Of a stretch of DNA of 64,000 bases, positions 37,501 through 48,848 are shown piece after piece (the stretch's first letter is position 1; each line of letters starts with the position of its first letter). This DNA is from Pogonophryne albipinna. Taxonomy: Eukaryota; Chordata; Actinopteri; Perciformes; Artedidraconidae. A model generated the notes under the pieces. It searched no databases. It saw nothing but the letters and a program-made list of their open reading frames with translations, and had not been told where the DNA came from. The stretch is from positions 310,001-374,000 of the forward strand of contig JAPTMU010000050.1 in assembly GCA_028583405.1 (NCBI GenBank), written 5' to 3'. Position numbers and translations under genes: made by a program.

Positions 37501-40333
37501 GTTGTGCCAAATTATGCACCCCCGCCGTGAAATGCACCCCTTCCCCTTGTCACGGGAACGCACATTTGAAAATGAAACATTTACACCTTAAAACGATGCT
37601 TAAAACTAAAAGTTCAGGTTTTTTTTTTTTTTAATGGTAATTTTCAGACTGTGAGTCGTTTAGTGGTAGCTCATATAGTCTTGATTCTTGTGGTTAAACT
37701 TTTCGCTCCGTATTTTGATGGTTGGGGTGTTGCAATATACGTTGGTCAGGGGGACATTATTTGTTGATGCGCAGGTGGCCCGAGGGGACGACATGAGCCG
37801 AGGGACCAGGGCTGCAGTCGAATAGTCCATTTAGCTTAGGAACCTTCCTAACCGAGTGAAATGACCCGGAAGTACCTCAGTGGCAGCCATGATAAGTGCC
37901 GTTCGAATTCTCTAGATAGGAAAACTTCTTTTATAACCTCCTTTAGCTTAGGAACCACTGGACACCCCTGACCGAAAGGAGAGGAGAAAATGTTGCCCCA
38001 CAATGCCTTGCGGCCGCAGCATTTGCCGTCACACAACATTCGACCGTTCACGGAAACAACCGATTATGACGAGAAATTATATCATGAAAGTTATGGTGCT
38101 CATCAAGCTTTTTAAATCGTATGTGGTAACTTGCCAAAGTGCTTTGTTTTGAACGTTCATCAGTATTATAATCAAAAAGAGAAATATGAACGTTAGTTTT
38201 TACTGAAATGATCAAATAAAGTCAACATTTCACAGTGTTTACTGAGCTGTGTGGGGTTTGTTCAACTTTTAAAAGATGTTTGAGTGGTGATATACACAGT
38301 GATAGATGTTAAGGACTAACGTTTATAATAAATACATTTGTATTTATTTTAAGATCTTTTCATACAATCATACGTATTGGGATCATTTGTATTAATGTGG
38401 ACCGGAGGGAGAGGGTAACGAGCATAAGTTTCACTTTCCTTTTTTATTTCAATTCCAACTTTGGTCATGAAGAATATGTTTCTCTGTCGTCCACGTTCAT
38501 AAAGCAACAGCATCAGAGCACGGTGCAGAGTCTCTAGATGAGTTTACAGTAGTCCCTCCTTCTTACAGTGCGCTAACGGATATCAGAAGTAGATGTTTCT
38601 ACAACCAGGGTGGAGGAGAGCTCTCCTGTCAGACTGAGAGGCTCAGTGAGGTAAAGGACTCTGAGTGTTTAGATAGTTAATTTTAGTCTAAGTTATCTCA
38701 ATGGGTCTCAAACAAATGTGTGTTTACAAATTATGTAAACACATATTTCCAAAGCACTCCTTCACAATTATTAGGATAAATAAAAACAGGTTTGAAATCA
38801 TTCCAATGTATACTATAGGACAGTAAACCAAAAATATCGTTTAAAGTTGGAGAGATACAAAAATATGCATTAAAAATAAATGTTATGGTAAAATAAGATA
38901 TAAATGAACAACAAAAATTAAATAAGTTACATTTATTTGTTATTGTCTATGGAAGGTTATTGGTTATGTTCACATACTTATTTGATTATTAAAATGTAAA
39001 CCGGTCTTTTTCATATGGGTGTTTTAGAGTTGTACCCCCTAGATCAGGTATCTAGTAATTGTGTGCTCAAAGTGCACCAGATTGAAGCATTTTACTTTAA
39101 AATGTTCAAATAAATCTTCCCGGGGGGGCATACCCCCAGACCCCCTAGAGGATGTGACATCCACCTCCCAATTAAAACATGTTCATACAATACTGAATAA
39201 ATTTGAAGCATCATACAATAAGTTTCTGTTTTTGTTGTGTATTTGTCTTTTGTAGAGATTTTTCATTTATTCTTTATATATAAAATCTCGCCTAGGGCAG
39301 CAAATTGGCTAGAACCAACCCTGGTACTCGGCCTCAAGAGCCTTTCTTGTGCTGGCAGACACATAGAAACAAATTGGCGGGGCGCACTTCGCACACTAAA
39401 AATGCTGGGCCCACGTGCCTTAGCACCGCTGCTATGACTCCATCCTAGGGGAAACACTGTCTTATTATACATCCATGTTGTAGTCCGCTGTATAGAAAAC
39501 TGTAGTTCCCCCAGAGCAGCAGACGAACATTTATGACGTCCGCTGGCGCATCGTAAACACGTCGGATAGTGAAAGTGCAGTCGGATTCTCTAAACTTTGC
39601 ACCGCAGTCTCTTCTCCTAAATCCTTTTGAATTCTCCTATCCACTATCCCTTAACCCCGTGACGTTTCACTCAGAGGTCAAGGAATAGACGATATAGACG
39701 ATATAGACGTTACGAGCTGATTTTTGGATTATCCGACCGCAACCCAGGCATGAGCGTCACCTGTGCGTCAACAAATAAGAGCGAACAGTTTAAACACAAG
39801 AATCAAGACTATATGAGCTACCACTAAACGACTCACAGTCTGAAAATTACCATTAAAAAAAACCTGGACGTTTACTTGTAGTTTTAAGGTGTAAACGTTT
39901 CATTTTAAAATGCGCATAATTTGGCACAACACCGGTTTGTAATTATTTTTACAAACACGTACGTAATAAAACGCAATGCATATTACTTATAGCACCTTAA
40001 CGTATATGGCTTTGTTTATCATTATATGTAACACAAGTGCAGTATCATCTTAAATCCATATTACTACCCAACGCTACGCATTTGATCTTCAACAACACTA
40101 ATGTAAAGCCTCTAATGACACATATGCAGGGCCACCAAACTATCACCATGAGGTTCATTTATTTAGCTGGACAAGGAAATGTTTGCTCGCTTACATGCTA
40201 AGACAACACTAAGCTAATGTTTGCTACACTACCATGGGTTAGCTTACACAAGGCAGCTAACCCTAACACACTTAATTAGCTCACAATGCTAACCTTTTCT
40301 GGAAGGTATCGATACGGTCTCTCCTTCTTCCAT
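25548..40333 (-). CDS. ckap2l: Cytoskeleton-associated protein 2-like (ckap2l)
   Basis: CKAP2/CKAP2L proteins bind microtubules, act at spindle poles and midzone in mitosis, and are removed by the APC/C. Nine coding exons in transcript order are 40294-40333, 36708-36774, 36564-36615, 35095-36284, 32924-33119, 32385-32543, 28735-28795, 27837-27987 and 25548-25857. All junctions are GT-AG and all phases match, giving 741 residues. The N-terminus continues as LRKQKLMEYLAGKGKLKPPN, the family's opening motif. KEN at residues 58-60 (NGKENKAP) is an APC/C degron type. The 1.2-kb exon encodes a basic, Ser/Thr-rich, low-complexity middle, as expected for a microtubule-binding region. Then come LQEWREAKGISYKRPPMPVK and the CKAP2 C-terminal domain, ending with FFTPVRRSVRIERSSLRYPA and an acidic tail. 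The length is close to human CKAP2L. The neighbour il1b supports CKAP2L over CKAP2. Introns are full of transposons but no coding exon is broken. Confidence 0.93.
26045..26160. mobile_element. LINE-like 3' end in a ckap2l intron
   Basis: The phrase agtactttattgatcccaat is the usual 3' end wording of a teleost LINE. Only the tail is present. Confidence 0.45.
26536..27269 (-). mobile_element. Solo LTR with 5-bp target duplication
   Basis: The block begins tgtgacgg and ends ccgtcaca, so it has TG...CA termini with an 8-bp inverted end. atatc flanks it at 26531-26535 and 27270-27274. At 734 bp without coding capacity it fits a solo LTR left by recombination between two LTRs. AATAAA-type signals on the minus strand (for example near 26600) suggest it is read on that strand. 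It lies in the last ckap2l intron. Confidence 0.75.
29217..30334. mobile_element. hAT-type element with 8-bp duplication
   Basis: The ends are tagtgttaatttcgttgac and, from the right, tagtgttaatttcgtcagc. gttctaac is duplicated at 29209-29216 and 30335-30342. The interior is dominated by ACTAAAA words. It lies in a ckap2l intron and encodes nothing recognisable. Confidence 0.9.
30796..31291. mobile_element. Inverted-repeat element, about 50-bp termini
   Basis: ggttagtgctagatcgtata opens the element and its inverted copy closes it. The termini match for about 50 bp apart from a small indel. cactcgacac at 30786-30795 and cactctacac at 31292-31301 look like a 10-bp target duplication with one mismatch, a length more typical of Mutator-like elements than of hAT. 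The 496-bp element has no coding capacity. Confidence 0.75.
31303..31804 (+). mobile_element. Dispersed element with 9-bp duplication
   Basis: ctctacacc flanks the unit at 31294-31302 and 31805-31813. The unit is homologous to 14218-15106 in reverse orientation. Its edge word atggatgtataataag also appears, reversed, near 39470-39477. There are no terminal inverted repeats. An open frame crosses it but matches nothing known to me. Confidence 0.7.
33730..34320. mobile_element. hAT-type miniature element
   Basis: The ends are taggggtggacggatcgatc and, from the right, taggggtgggcgataccatt. ctgtccac is duplicated at 33722-33729 and 34321-34328. The 591-bp body, rich in ATCGATAC words, lies in the ckap2l intron between the exons at 32924 and 35095. 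Confidence 0.92.
37496..39935. mobile_element. 2.4-kb element with long inverted termini in ckap2l intron 1
   Basis: ccggtgttgtgccaaattat at 37496 is mirrored at 39935. The arms pair well for about 200 bp (including gtgagtcgtttagtggtagc) and more weakly for a further 150 bp. No target duplication could be fixed. The middle contains a separate hAT-family fragment at about 38590-39130. Confidence 0.8.
38590..39130 (+). mobile_element. Internal hAT fragment, homologous to 58255-58785
   Basis: Collinear similarity to the interior of the hAT at 57713-59106 includes gaggtaaaggactctgagtg and agtgcaccagattgaagcat. It ends near a gggggcatacccccagac tract also seen in reverse near 8780-8800. It is nested in the 2.4-kb inverted-repeat element. 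Confidence 0.75.
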
Positions 40334-40493
40334 TTCTATCAGAATTAAGTCTCTTCTCCTCAGCAGATTTGTTAGGAAAATGTCTCGTTGGACGTGTGTA
40401 GTGGTGAATGTACGTTATAGCAAAAATGCTCAGTAACGTCTCTGGTTAAATTAACGGTAGCTTCATAACAACAACTGAGTTCGCGGATCCAGG

Positions 40494-40589
40494 TTTGAAA
40501 CTGCCGCAACTGAACGCCAACTCTTCTCTGATTGGACGATTTGAATTGAAATAAGTACCACGCATGTGCATAACCCCAGCGCTGATTGG
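40494..40589 (-). promoter_or_regulatory. ckap2l: ckap2l promoter: two CCAAT boxes and a CHR-like site
   Basis: On the minus strand, CCAATCAG occurs at 40582-40589 and again at 40528-40535, 54 bp apart. A CHR-type TTTGAA (plus strand 40494-40499) follows 30-40 bp downstream of the second box. NF-Y CCAAT boxes followed by a CHR element are the standard arrangement in G2/M cell-cycle promoters controlled by the MuvB/DREAM complex. The sites lie 160-260 bp upstream of the ckap2l start codon, where they would fit its mitotic role. Confidence 0.6.
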
Positions 40590-40701
40590 AGCAGAACATG
40601 TAAACAAAAATTGTTTGAACAACAGCTGATGTCTGTTGTGAAACCCTTTATCATAAACCAAACACTGATTGAAAAACACACATTCTAATAAGTTATAAGG
40701 C

Positions 40702-40850
40702 TTTATTAAATATTTCACAGTACACAATTTAAATACTTGTTAGTTACCATTCTTTCAAATAAATACACATTTTGAAATGGTGCATAAATAATAAATAATT
40801 AGATAAAAAAGCATTAACAGTGCATCATGTTAATCAGCAAAATAAATACA
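40702..40850 (-). promoter_or_regulatory. il1b: il1b 3' UTR AU-rich elements and poly(A) signal
   Basis: On the minus strand the il1b 3' UTR contains about six ATTTA pentamers between about 40710 and 40850, two of them in a tight tattatttattatttatg tract. AATAAA lies at 40702-40707. AU-rich elements of this type make cytokine mRNAs short-lived. The transcript end lies about 0.1-0.2 kb from the ckap2l promoter sites. Confidence 0.75.
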
Positions 40851-41066
40851 TGGTGTTCACCAGATAGCACAATAATGCCATCTTCTGGTGAAACATTACT
40901 TTTGTCAGTACACTAAGCTTTTCACTTTGTGTACTTGGTACATACAGGAAAGAGACTTTCAAAAAATCATTGCTTTTTTTAAATCAAAAAGTGCAGTGTA
41001 ATTTACACTATCCACATTTTCCTCTTAAGAGGGTCAATCTAGACTGCCAGTTTCTTTGGTAGGTTT

Positions 41067-42842
41067 TTAACTCTGGCGTTCAACATTTCCTTGGATGTCA
41101 CCAATGTTGAAGGAGCGGTAGCGTTTGGCGGTCTCCTGGCACATTTCCACCGGCTTGTTGTTTTGCTCTGCTGTGCTGATGTACCAGTTGGGTTGAGCGA
41201 CAGACATGAGGGTGCTGATGTTTACCCCGGTGTCCTGTTTGTAGAAGAGAAATCGCACCATGTCGCTGTCTGAGCTGATGTTCAACAGACTATTGTCCTC
41301 CAATCTCTGAGGTGTGAAAAGATAGAAGAATGTCAGAAGGTTGACTATCACTCCAGACAAAATTACTAGCTCAAAAAGTAAATTCATGTACAAATGTGCT
41401 GTTTTTCTTTCAGGCCGTATTGGAACTATTTCCCTTTATTATTACAAAGGGAGTAATCTTTATGTGAGATTTATGTAATAATTCATGAGTTTTACCTCCA
41501 GATGCAAGGTTGGACTGTCACCATCCTTGCGGCATGACAGGTGCAGATTTTGGCCCCTGATGCCCAGAGCCACAGTTCTGCCCCCAATAGTGGACGCAGG
41601 GTGCAAAAAGGTCGACATGTTCAGGAAAACTGAGGAGAGAACACAAGATACAGGTTCACTTTGATGAAAGCGGAACAACCATGTCACCTTCTGTCATGCA
41701 GGAGGAACATGTACAGCAGCAATAAGACAAGGCATCAAGCAGGTTAATGATTTATACATTTAAAGTTAACATTTGTATACAATAAAATCAGTTACACCAG
41801 TCCAGTGAAGCTGCTGCTTAATATTTCCATTACATTGCAAAGGGAAGTGGGTAAATGGTTCTCCACCTTGTGACCTCCTTTTAAAGGCTTAAAGTAAGAT
41901 GATTAGTTAGGAACACTATCTCTATATATAAAATAGAGAAGGATTATCTTACTTTCCAATCAAACTGTCACAAGTAATTACCTTTTCTGGAATCAGCGCC
42001 TCCCTGCAGCGTCACTGCATGGAGCTCCATGCTGTTTTGGACAATAACTAAGCTCCTCTTCTCGCTGTCGGTTATGTTTTGCTCTTCTACGCCCGTCCAT
42101 GTGACCTGAGCTGGTGGAGCAGAGGCACACTCGAACACAATTTGCTCTGTGGGGAAGGAAAAGTTACACACTTGATTAGTTATGTTGCTGTTGTGATCTC
42201 ATTGTGAAGGAGAAATAACTGCCAGAGTTGTTATTTTCCTGTTTTAAAAAGACATTCATGAATAATGTACTGCTGCTGCTTAGCATACATGATTATATCA
42301 TACATCATGCATGTACAGACTTTAAATACAACTATAGATAAACTCAGTGTTGGATGTCCCACTATTATAAGTGAGTTAAAAGAGCAAATAAGTGAAAAAT
42401 GTTTGTATGGATGTGGGTGTTCAAGTTATTTAAAAATGATAAACATTGTGTGTAAAGGCCAACAAGATGTCAGATGTTTACTCCATGAATGAATTAGATG
42501 ACAGCATTTCTGTTTTTATATATACAGATTCATTGTGGGTAGCGCAAATGTAAACCTCTATGCTAACAGAGAAAAAAAGCCCACACATTTTGTTAAGGGA
42601 TACCGTGAAATAAAGCCAGTTTTATTACCTTCCACTATGCTATCCATGATGAAGTTGAGCAGGTTTTCATCTCTGAATTCAGTGCTCAGCGTTGATTCTG
42701 AGCCCTTCATCCTCTCCATGGCGATGATGAGGTTGACCACTTTCCTCATTGTCAGGGGATGATGGGTAATCTCAAAGTCCAGCCCCGACTGCACATCGGA
42801 GCTCCACATCTGGCTCATGTTGCATTTCATCTCGAATTCCAT
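41067..42842 (-). CDS. il1b: Interleukin-1 beta (il1b)
   Basis: IL-1 beta is a secreted pro-inflammatory cytokine of the beta-trefoil IL-1 family that signals through the IL-1 receptor. Coding exons in transcript order are 42629-42842, 41982-42146, 41496-41629 and 41067-41306. All junctions are GT-AG and in phase, giving 250 residues. The start MEFEMKCNMSQMW and the segment HHPLTMRKVVNLIIAMER match teleost IL-1 beta propeptides. The last exon holds the IL-1 family signature around PNWYISTAEQNNKPVEM (PNWYIST at residues 210-216). No signal peptide is seen, as expected for this family. The likely acceptor lies 8 nt upstream of the ATG, after a pyrimidine tract, so exon 1 (43164 to about 43235) is non-coding. 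Four coding exons agree with the gene structure known in several percomorph fish. The frame is intact. Confidence 0.96.
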
Positions 42843-43163
42843 CTTTTTTTCTGATTGAAGATCAGGAGGACAGAGAGATTTTTAAATGTCACTCAATCAC
42901 ACCGCATAATTAACATGTTTACATTACATTACATGTTTACAGCTTCATTTTACCAGTTTTATCTAATATTCTGTATTTTAAATTGGATTATTTACCCATT
43001 CACTTCCTTGTTTAGCTAGTACACCTATATCAACACTTTTGCTGTTTTAGCAGTTTGTTACACTAGGTATTTTAAAGAGAGTATCAAAGAAAGCAAAGCA
43101 AATATCCTGTTTAAAATCTTCTCAAGATTGAAAGAGAAAAATATGCCAAGAAAAGCCATTTAC

Positions 43164-43304
43164 CTGTTAAGGTCAATATAGAAGTTGTTTTTAGTGTATG
43201 GTTAAGATCCCAGCAGCTGCCTGTTGTTGGTGTTCTGTCTGCCTGTGCTGATCTGCAGGCTTTATACACTGTCAAGGTAATTCCCCCTCCGCACAAGGAA
43301 GTGG
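43164..43304 (-). promoter_or_regulatory. il1b: il1b core promoter and non-coding exon 1
   Basis: On the minus strand TATAAAG lies at 43266-43260. About 30 bases downstream begins the likely 5' UTR exon, which ends at the donor ttaacag|gtaaat (43164/43163). Just upstream of the TATA box are a kappa-B-like ggggaattacc (43286-43276) and an ETS/PU.1-like cacttcctt (43304-43296). NF-kappa-B and PU.1 sites close to the TATA box are established features of mammalian IL1B promoters. Confidence 0.65.
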
Positions 43305-45865
43305 GATGGTCTCTCTATGCGCTCACTGTGACATGTGTGATGAAATACTGTACTTGCACACCTACTGCCTACACACACTACTCAGACTTAGTGTGATTGT
43401 GACACACACACATTGATCTATAAGCTTGATAACACTATTGCACATGTTGAATAAGAAATCAGAGTGGTAATACAGCCTACTTTCTAACATTTAGTACATC
43501 ATTTAATGCAGTAATAACAAGTGTGTTGTCTATTAAAGAATATTTTTATGTTTCAATTTTGGAAAACAAACATCTCACCAGCTAACCCCCCTACCAATTT
43601 TTATTCAAATAATTTTCATTGAAGTTTACTGCATGTTTTTTCAGGTTGTAAATTGGACTCAAACACCAATGAATCACATTGAATAAAAAACTGCCAAGTA
43701 GAACTGCCAAACATGCAACATCTAAAGCTTGAAAAACAGATTCAACAATAAAATAGAGTTATAATGGGTTCACATTCATTAAGAAAATAATACATCTTGG
43801 TGTTTTCTCTCAATCAAATTACACACAAGACTGAAAAACAAATCTTTTCTTTTTATAAACAATATTTGTATTTAATACGCACATAAAATCTGAAGGAATA
43901 ATTGACGGAAAATTCACCAACAATCACTGACTACAGCATCATGACCCTGCTCCATCATAACTACAGGTCACAGGGTCCTCAGGTAATCTAATATAAATGA
44001 TAATAATTAGTGTAGAAGATTTAAAGTTTGGGGACAATGCTGGAAATATGAATTAGAACCTGGATATTGCTACTTATGGACAGTATTCCTTTACACCTAG
44101 TTAAATAGTGTCAAGTCTTATTGTGTGATCTTCTGCTAAAATCGCATGTTATTTTGTGTACAATATGCTTGTTTGTTTATACAAATTGGCAAGTTTCTGA
44201 TGAATAAAATAAAGAAATAGTAGTCTAAGCCTACAAATTGTATTTATGTTACAGGCAGGACTTACATTTTTTTGTATAATTTTGTGAAGTGACTCAGTAT
44301 TGTGTATCTTGTTGGTTTGTCCGTACAAATAAACAAGAAGATACATTTTTATTAGTCAAAACTGCGTAAAAGTGTTTTGGAAATACCATAAAATACAGAA
44401 AGCCTTCTGTAAATATGGCACATTTCAATATATGCAAAGTGAGATTTTCTTCTCTGCTATGACCTAATCTTACACGTATTTGAGCAGGGTTTTGTGGTCC
44501 TTTTGATGTGAACAAATATTCCACCAGCCATAGTAGACTTGCTTATTGTTTAGAGTTACATAACAGCGGCTCAATCTCACAATTCATCACTTCCCTGTTG
44601 TGATGCAAGGGGAAGCTGCGTCACCCACGGCTCCCAGGCTGGATTCAACCAGAGTGAACCCACACTGCTGGAGGAGTGAAATGGTAGTTATATCAAATAC
44701 TGAGTGTATATGAAAACTACAGTCAAGTCCAAGCCAAACCAATTTTAGTTTATGCGCCCAAGGTGTCTTTATATTTCAAAGTGTGTCTGGTCCGAACTCA
44801 CTCTGCCGAGATAAATTACAAAGTATGTTTTTCCAAAGCAGCACAGCCTTCTGTCCTTTAGTTTTTGTTTAGCTGCTCCATAGCTGTTGATCCATGTCTG
44901 AGCTAACTTTAACGTCTCTTCTATCCTTCTCTGAGTCTGACACTTCAATCAATACATTATCAATCGTCATCATTGTCACAATAAACACAACAACCTGTTA
45001 CTCTCCTTCACCAACACTGTGGCCGCCAAAGGATAGTCATACAATTACACGCTACTAGCTAGCTACATTCTTTAAAGAAAAGTGCAGTAGAGTATAGGCG
45101 TAATAACAAACCTCATTCAAGTGTGAAGAGTAAAATTGTTCTCAAGATTGTATATGTTGTGTACTAAAACATTTTTCATGAATTATACACTATTAAAGGT
45201 TGTGGTGACAAAATTTGCAATTTCAACAACGTCAGTGTTAATAATATATCCCCCGTCTACAATCTTCGTGCTAAGCGCTAATTGGCTAAGCTTCAAAATG
45301 TATTTCTAATCTGCTGCTAAAAGCTCTCACAAAAAAACCTGTAGTTTATTTGAATATTTATTCCATTAAGATACATTTTTTTTAATCTGTTCATTTTAAA
45401 CGTTTCTTTTACATCGTGATTTGTAAGTCTTATTTAAAACACGGAAAAGGTGCATCAGGTTCAGAACAAACGCTGGTGCCCCTTTTTGAACACAGCTTCA
45501 CAATTTGCTTCAAAGTTTGAGTTAATAATTGCCCCAAGTTATTTGTAAGATTGCACAAATTCCACTGTCTTGATGCATAAGAATTCCTATGTGGAGATGT
45601 CTTTTAAAATAAATGATCATGTCTTTGGTTTTACATATAGGTTAAGTTGTAGATAGGATGTCAAACAACCACCTTGCCTTCTGGACAATGATGAATGGAG
45701 TCCAGAGCTTACCCTTTCTCTTCATAGTAAAATGTACTTTTAAGTTTAAGACATTGGGGGAACAGAAGAAAGCTGGGAAATTAAGGAATGCCTTGTTTTG
45801 ATGTTTGATTATCCAATTGAGACCGATCGGAGGAAAAGTAGTGGAAATATTTGATTTGTCTGGAG

Positions 45866-45941
<76 letters not shown>

Positions 45942-46440
45942 TTGAACCACAGTGTCATGTTGTTGCTCTTACGCTGTGTGAATCACTCCTATATTGCTGC
46001 TGCTGACTAATGATCGAACTGGAGTTGCCAGCGGAAAATAAGCAGAAGTAGTACAAATATGCTAAATTACAAGAATTAGCCAACAATTTAGCAGATTTGC
46101 TGCTGTGGAAAAACTTGATAATCCACATCAACTAATGCACTCTGTCAGCATTGAGTGGATATTTAAAAATGGATCATCCCACTTGAGAAAACGATATATT
46201 GCTAATAAAAATGTTGCCAAAAAACAATTAAATAGGGAAACTTTTATTTGCCACTTACGATTGTCACAAATTGCCACTATATGTATAAAAAATGGGTGTA
46301 AGTATTAAGTATTAATAAGTATTTTTATTTTTCAATAATGTGCCCCCTTCCCAACCAAACACCTGATCAGCGTCAATAATGTAACAACTATATGTAACAA
46401 CAGCGCTAAGCCATTAGTGTCGGATTTATTAAGCGATTTA
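43305..46440. other. il1b upstream intergenic region
   Basis: AT-rich sequence without a supported exon chain. It holds a TG microsatellite (45867-45940). Distal il1b control sites could lie here but none was fixed by eye. Confidence 0.4.
45867..45940 (+). repeat. TG microsatellite
   Basis: About 37 uninterrupted TG units. A poly-threonine-histidine frame across it is an artefact. Confidence 0.97.
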
Positions 46441-46444
46441 TTAA

Positions 46445-46615
46445 ACGTGAAAGGCTAAAGGGTGGGACATCTCTAAGCGCAACAGAGCCGGCCAGCTAAC
46501 CAATCAGAGCAGACTGGACTCTGGTTTCAGACAGAGGGTGAAAAGAGGTGCTGCAGCACAGACAATATGAGAAAAATATAAAGCTTTTTGAACATTAAAG
46601 CATGGAGAGGCATAA
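46445..46615. mobile_element. Dispersed repeat, partner of 62570-62900
   Basis: The segment shares ctggtttcagacagagggtg, the preceding aaccaatcagagca, and the following gcattaaagcatgg with 62790-62905. The copy near 62576 starts with ttaaaggggtcttagtatgc, a typical TTAA-type miniature-element edge. Confidence 0.65.
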
Positions 46616-48751
46616 AATACAACCGGAAGATAAGCATCATATTTTGAACATGTACTCTGTTAGGTTTCTACATTGGACTCGCCCAGCCTAGTGTCATAAA
46701 CAAAAGGGAGTTTCATGAGATCAAATGTAATCATATACTTTATTGTTATATCCATAGTTTTAATTCTTTCATATCACTTGTTCATGATGAGTAACATCCG
46801 GAAGAACCAGTTTTACGGATAAATTTCCCAGTGATGTAAGAGAAGAGGAGCTAAGATTTGGGATTACTCAAGTGAATAACGCATGTACGTAAAACGGCGT
46901 AATCTCAGTTCCTTGTCCACCCCCAGCCCATGTGTGTAAATAACAAACCAGCCGCAACCTGCAGCAATAAACCAAAAGTGGATGTTTCATCACCATGGGC
47001 CATTATTGTTACTATCTGGTTTAACTGGCTTTCATGTGAGTAAAGTACTGCTACCAACAATTGTACACACCAATGAGTAAAGAGAAAGGAAAAAGGCTAG
47101 TATTCTTTGTCATTTTAAGCAGGGGAAAGTTAAAGAAATTACGATTATATATCTCAAATGAGTTGTTTAAAATTATGTTAAGCTTATCAATAACAAGACA
47201 GAAACTTATGGAGGCCTGAAACTGGATACAACAATTAATAATACATAAAGGTCAATTAGAATACAGATTTTTTAAATACTGAAGATCCTCAGAGGAAATG
47301 AAATCCATCACAAAGGTCCATAGAGAAATATAACTCAAGTTTATTAATAACTTTCTTCATCATCAAAACTCATTAAGACAGAAATTATAAAACAGTATTT
47401 ACATCTTGTTTCTCTGTTGTTGTTTTTTTGAAGTTACAGCATGCCAGAGAGAATGAAGGACACCACGATCATTTCCCCCTAAACACCAGTCGCTCCATTC
47501 ACTCTGTTCCCAAATTCAGATCATGACAAATACAAAAAAGAAGATTGTTGTTAACCACAATTACTGACACTGTTCTGAGGTAAAAAAAAGATGAAAGAAA
47601 ATAGATCCACAAGCTTTCACACATATCAACAAACACACATAATTAACCCCAACCAATTACAATTTAAAACGGGCACAATCTCAGCCACAAAAATCTACAA
47701 AATGAATACAAAGTCGTGAGAACTGGGAGTGTTTGTGTCAAAAATAATTCAGGAATGAAATCAAAGTACAGTCGTTCAAAGATAGTAAAGGCAACAGAAC
47801 GGTGAGCCACAGAGATGCTTAAGCTTCTTGCTTTTGTGCTGACAAGACATTTAAAAAACAAACAAAACAAAGAGCCGTGTCATGTTAAGGAGTCAGCAGT
47901 GATTATGAAAGCCTGGTCAGTAACATTATTGCGACAGGAACAATGAGACCGCAACTTTGGCACATTTTTGGCTTTTTGGGGAAAATACTGCTTTCCGTGC
48001 TAAAGTGCTTTCATTTTTAGATCACAGAACAGTCCGGGCTTTCCAGTCCCAAAATTAGGGAATTTAATTAATGTGTAGTTCTTGTTTTTAAAACATTCCA
48101 AGTCAGAGCCGGGCATTCAGAAGAAACTCCACATGGTTGAAATAAACATCAGTACCTTTCAAAATAAAGTGTGTTTTTGTCAAGTAGATTTTGCTTGTAT
48201 GTCTATATGATAAAAGGGGCTATTTTGTTTGTATTTATATAGCAATAAATGCCTTTAGTGCCCCATTTGTGACCTCAGTTGCCATACATTTCTAAATGGT
48301 TGTGTCAAAAAGTTTTCCCTTAAAAAACCTAAAAGGAAAAGGCTCAACTTCTTTTTTTCTTTACATGTCACTAAGCAGGTTTCTTTAAAGGTATTATCAT
48401 GAGCTCATAGACAGTCTGCCCGATATTATGCAATGTTTCCCTAAGGAGAAACCCATCTTTAAATATTTCCACAGGGCGCACCAGAAACTATCACACCCAT
48501 ATAGTAAGTGGAAGTGTTGGATTAACACCTTGGCTTGGTGCCAGGCAAACATTTAAAGATTAAGAAGAGAGACAATGATCATTTTCAAGATCACAACAAA
48601 TATATTTTGGTTTAAATTGTACAGATTATATCTGGATAACAGATTAATCCCAACAGATGTTGACCCTTTATAAAATATAAGCTTTAGTGATATATATTCA
48701 TAGGTAAGCACGCCCTCTGACCTTTAAACTGAGTTTTAGTATAGTCTAACA
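46616..48751. other. No gene recognised; possible distal CNNM 3' UTR
   Basis: AT-rich sequence lying 4.4-6.5 kb downstream, on the minus strand, of the CNNM stop codon. A minus-strand AATAAA lies near 47348, so a very long 3' UTR cannot be excluded, but there is no direct support. Confidence 0.3.
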
Positions 48752-48815
48752 CAGGGGTTCCCAACCTTTTTTCCCAAGAGCCCCCCCCAATTAACTCCTG
48801 TTGGAAGTTGCGTGC

Positions 48816-48848
<33 letters not shown>

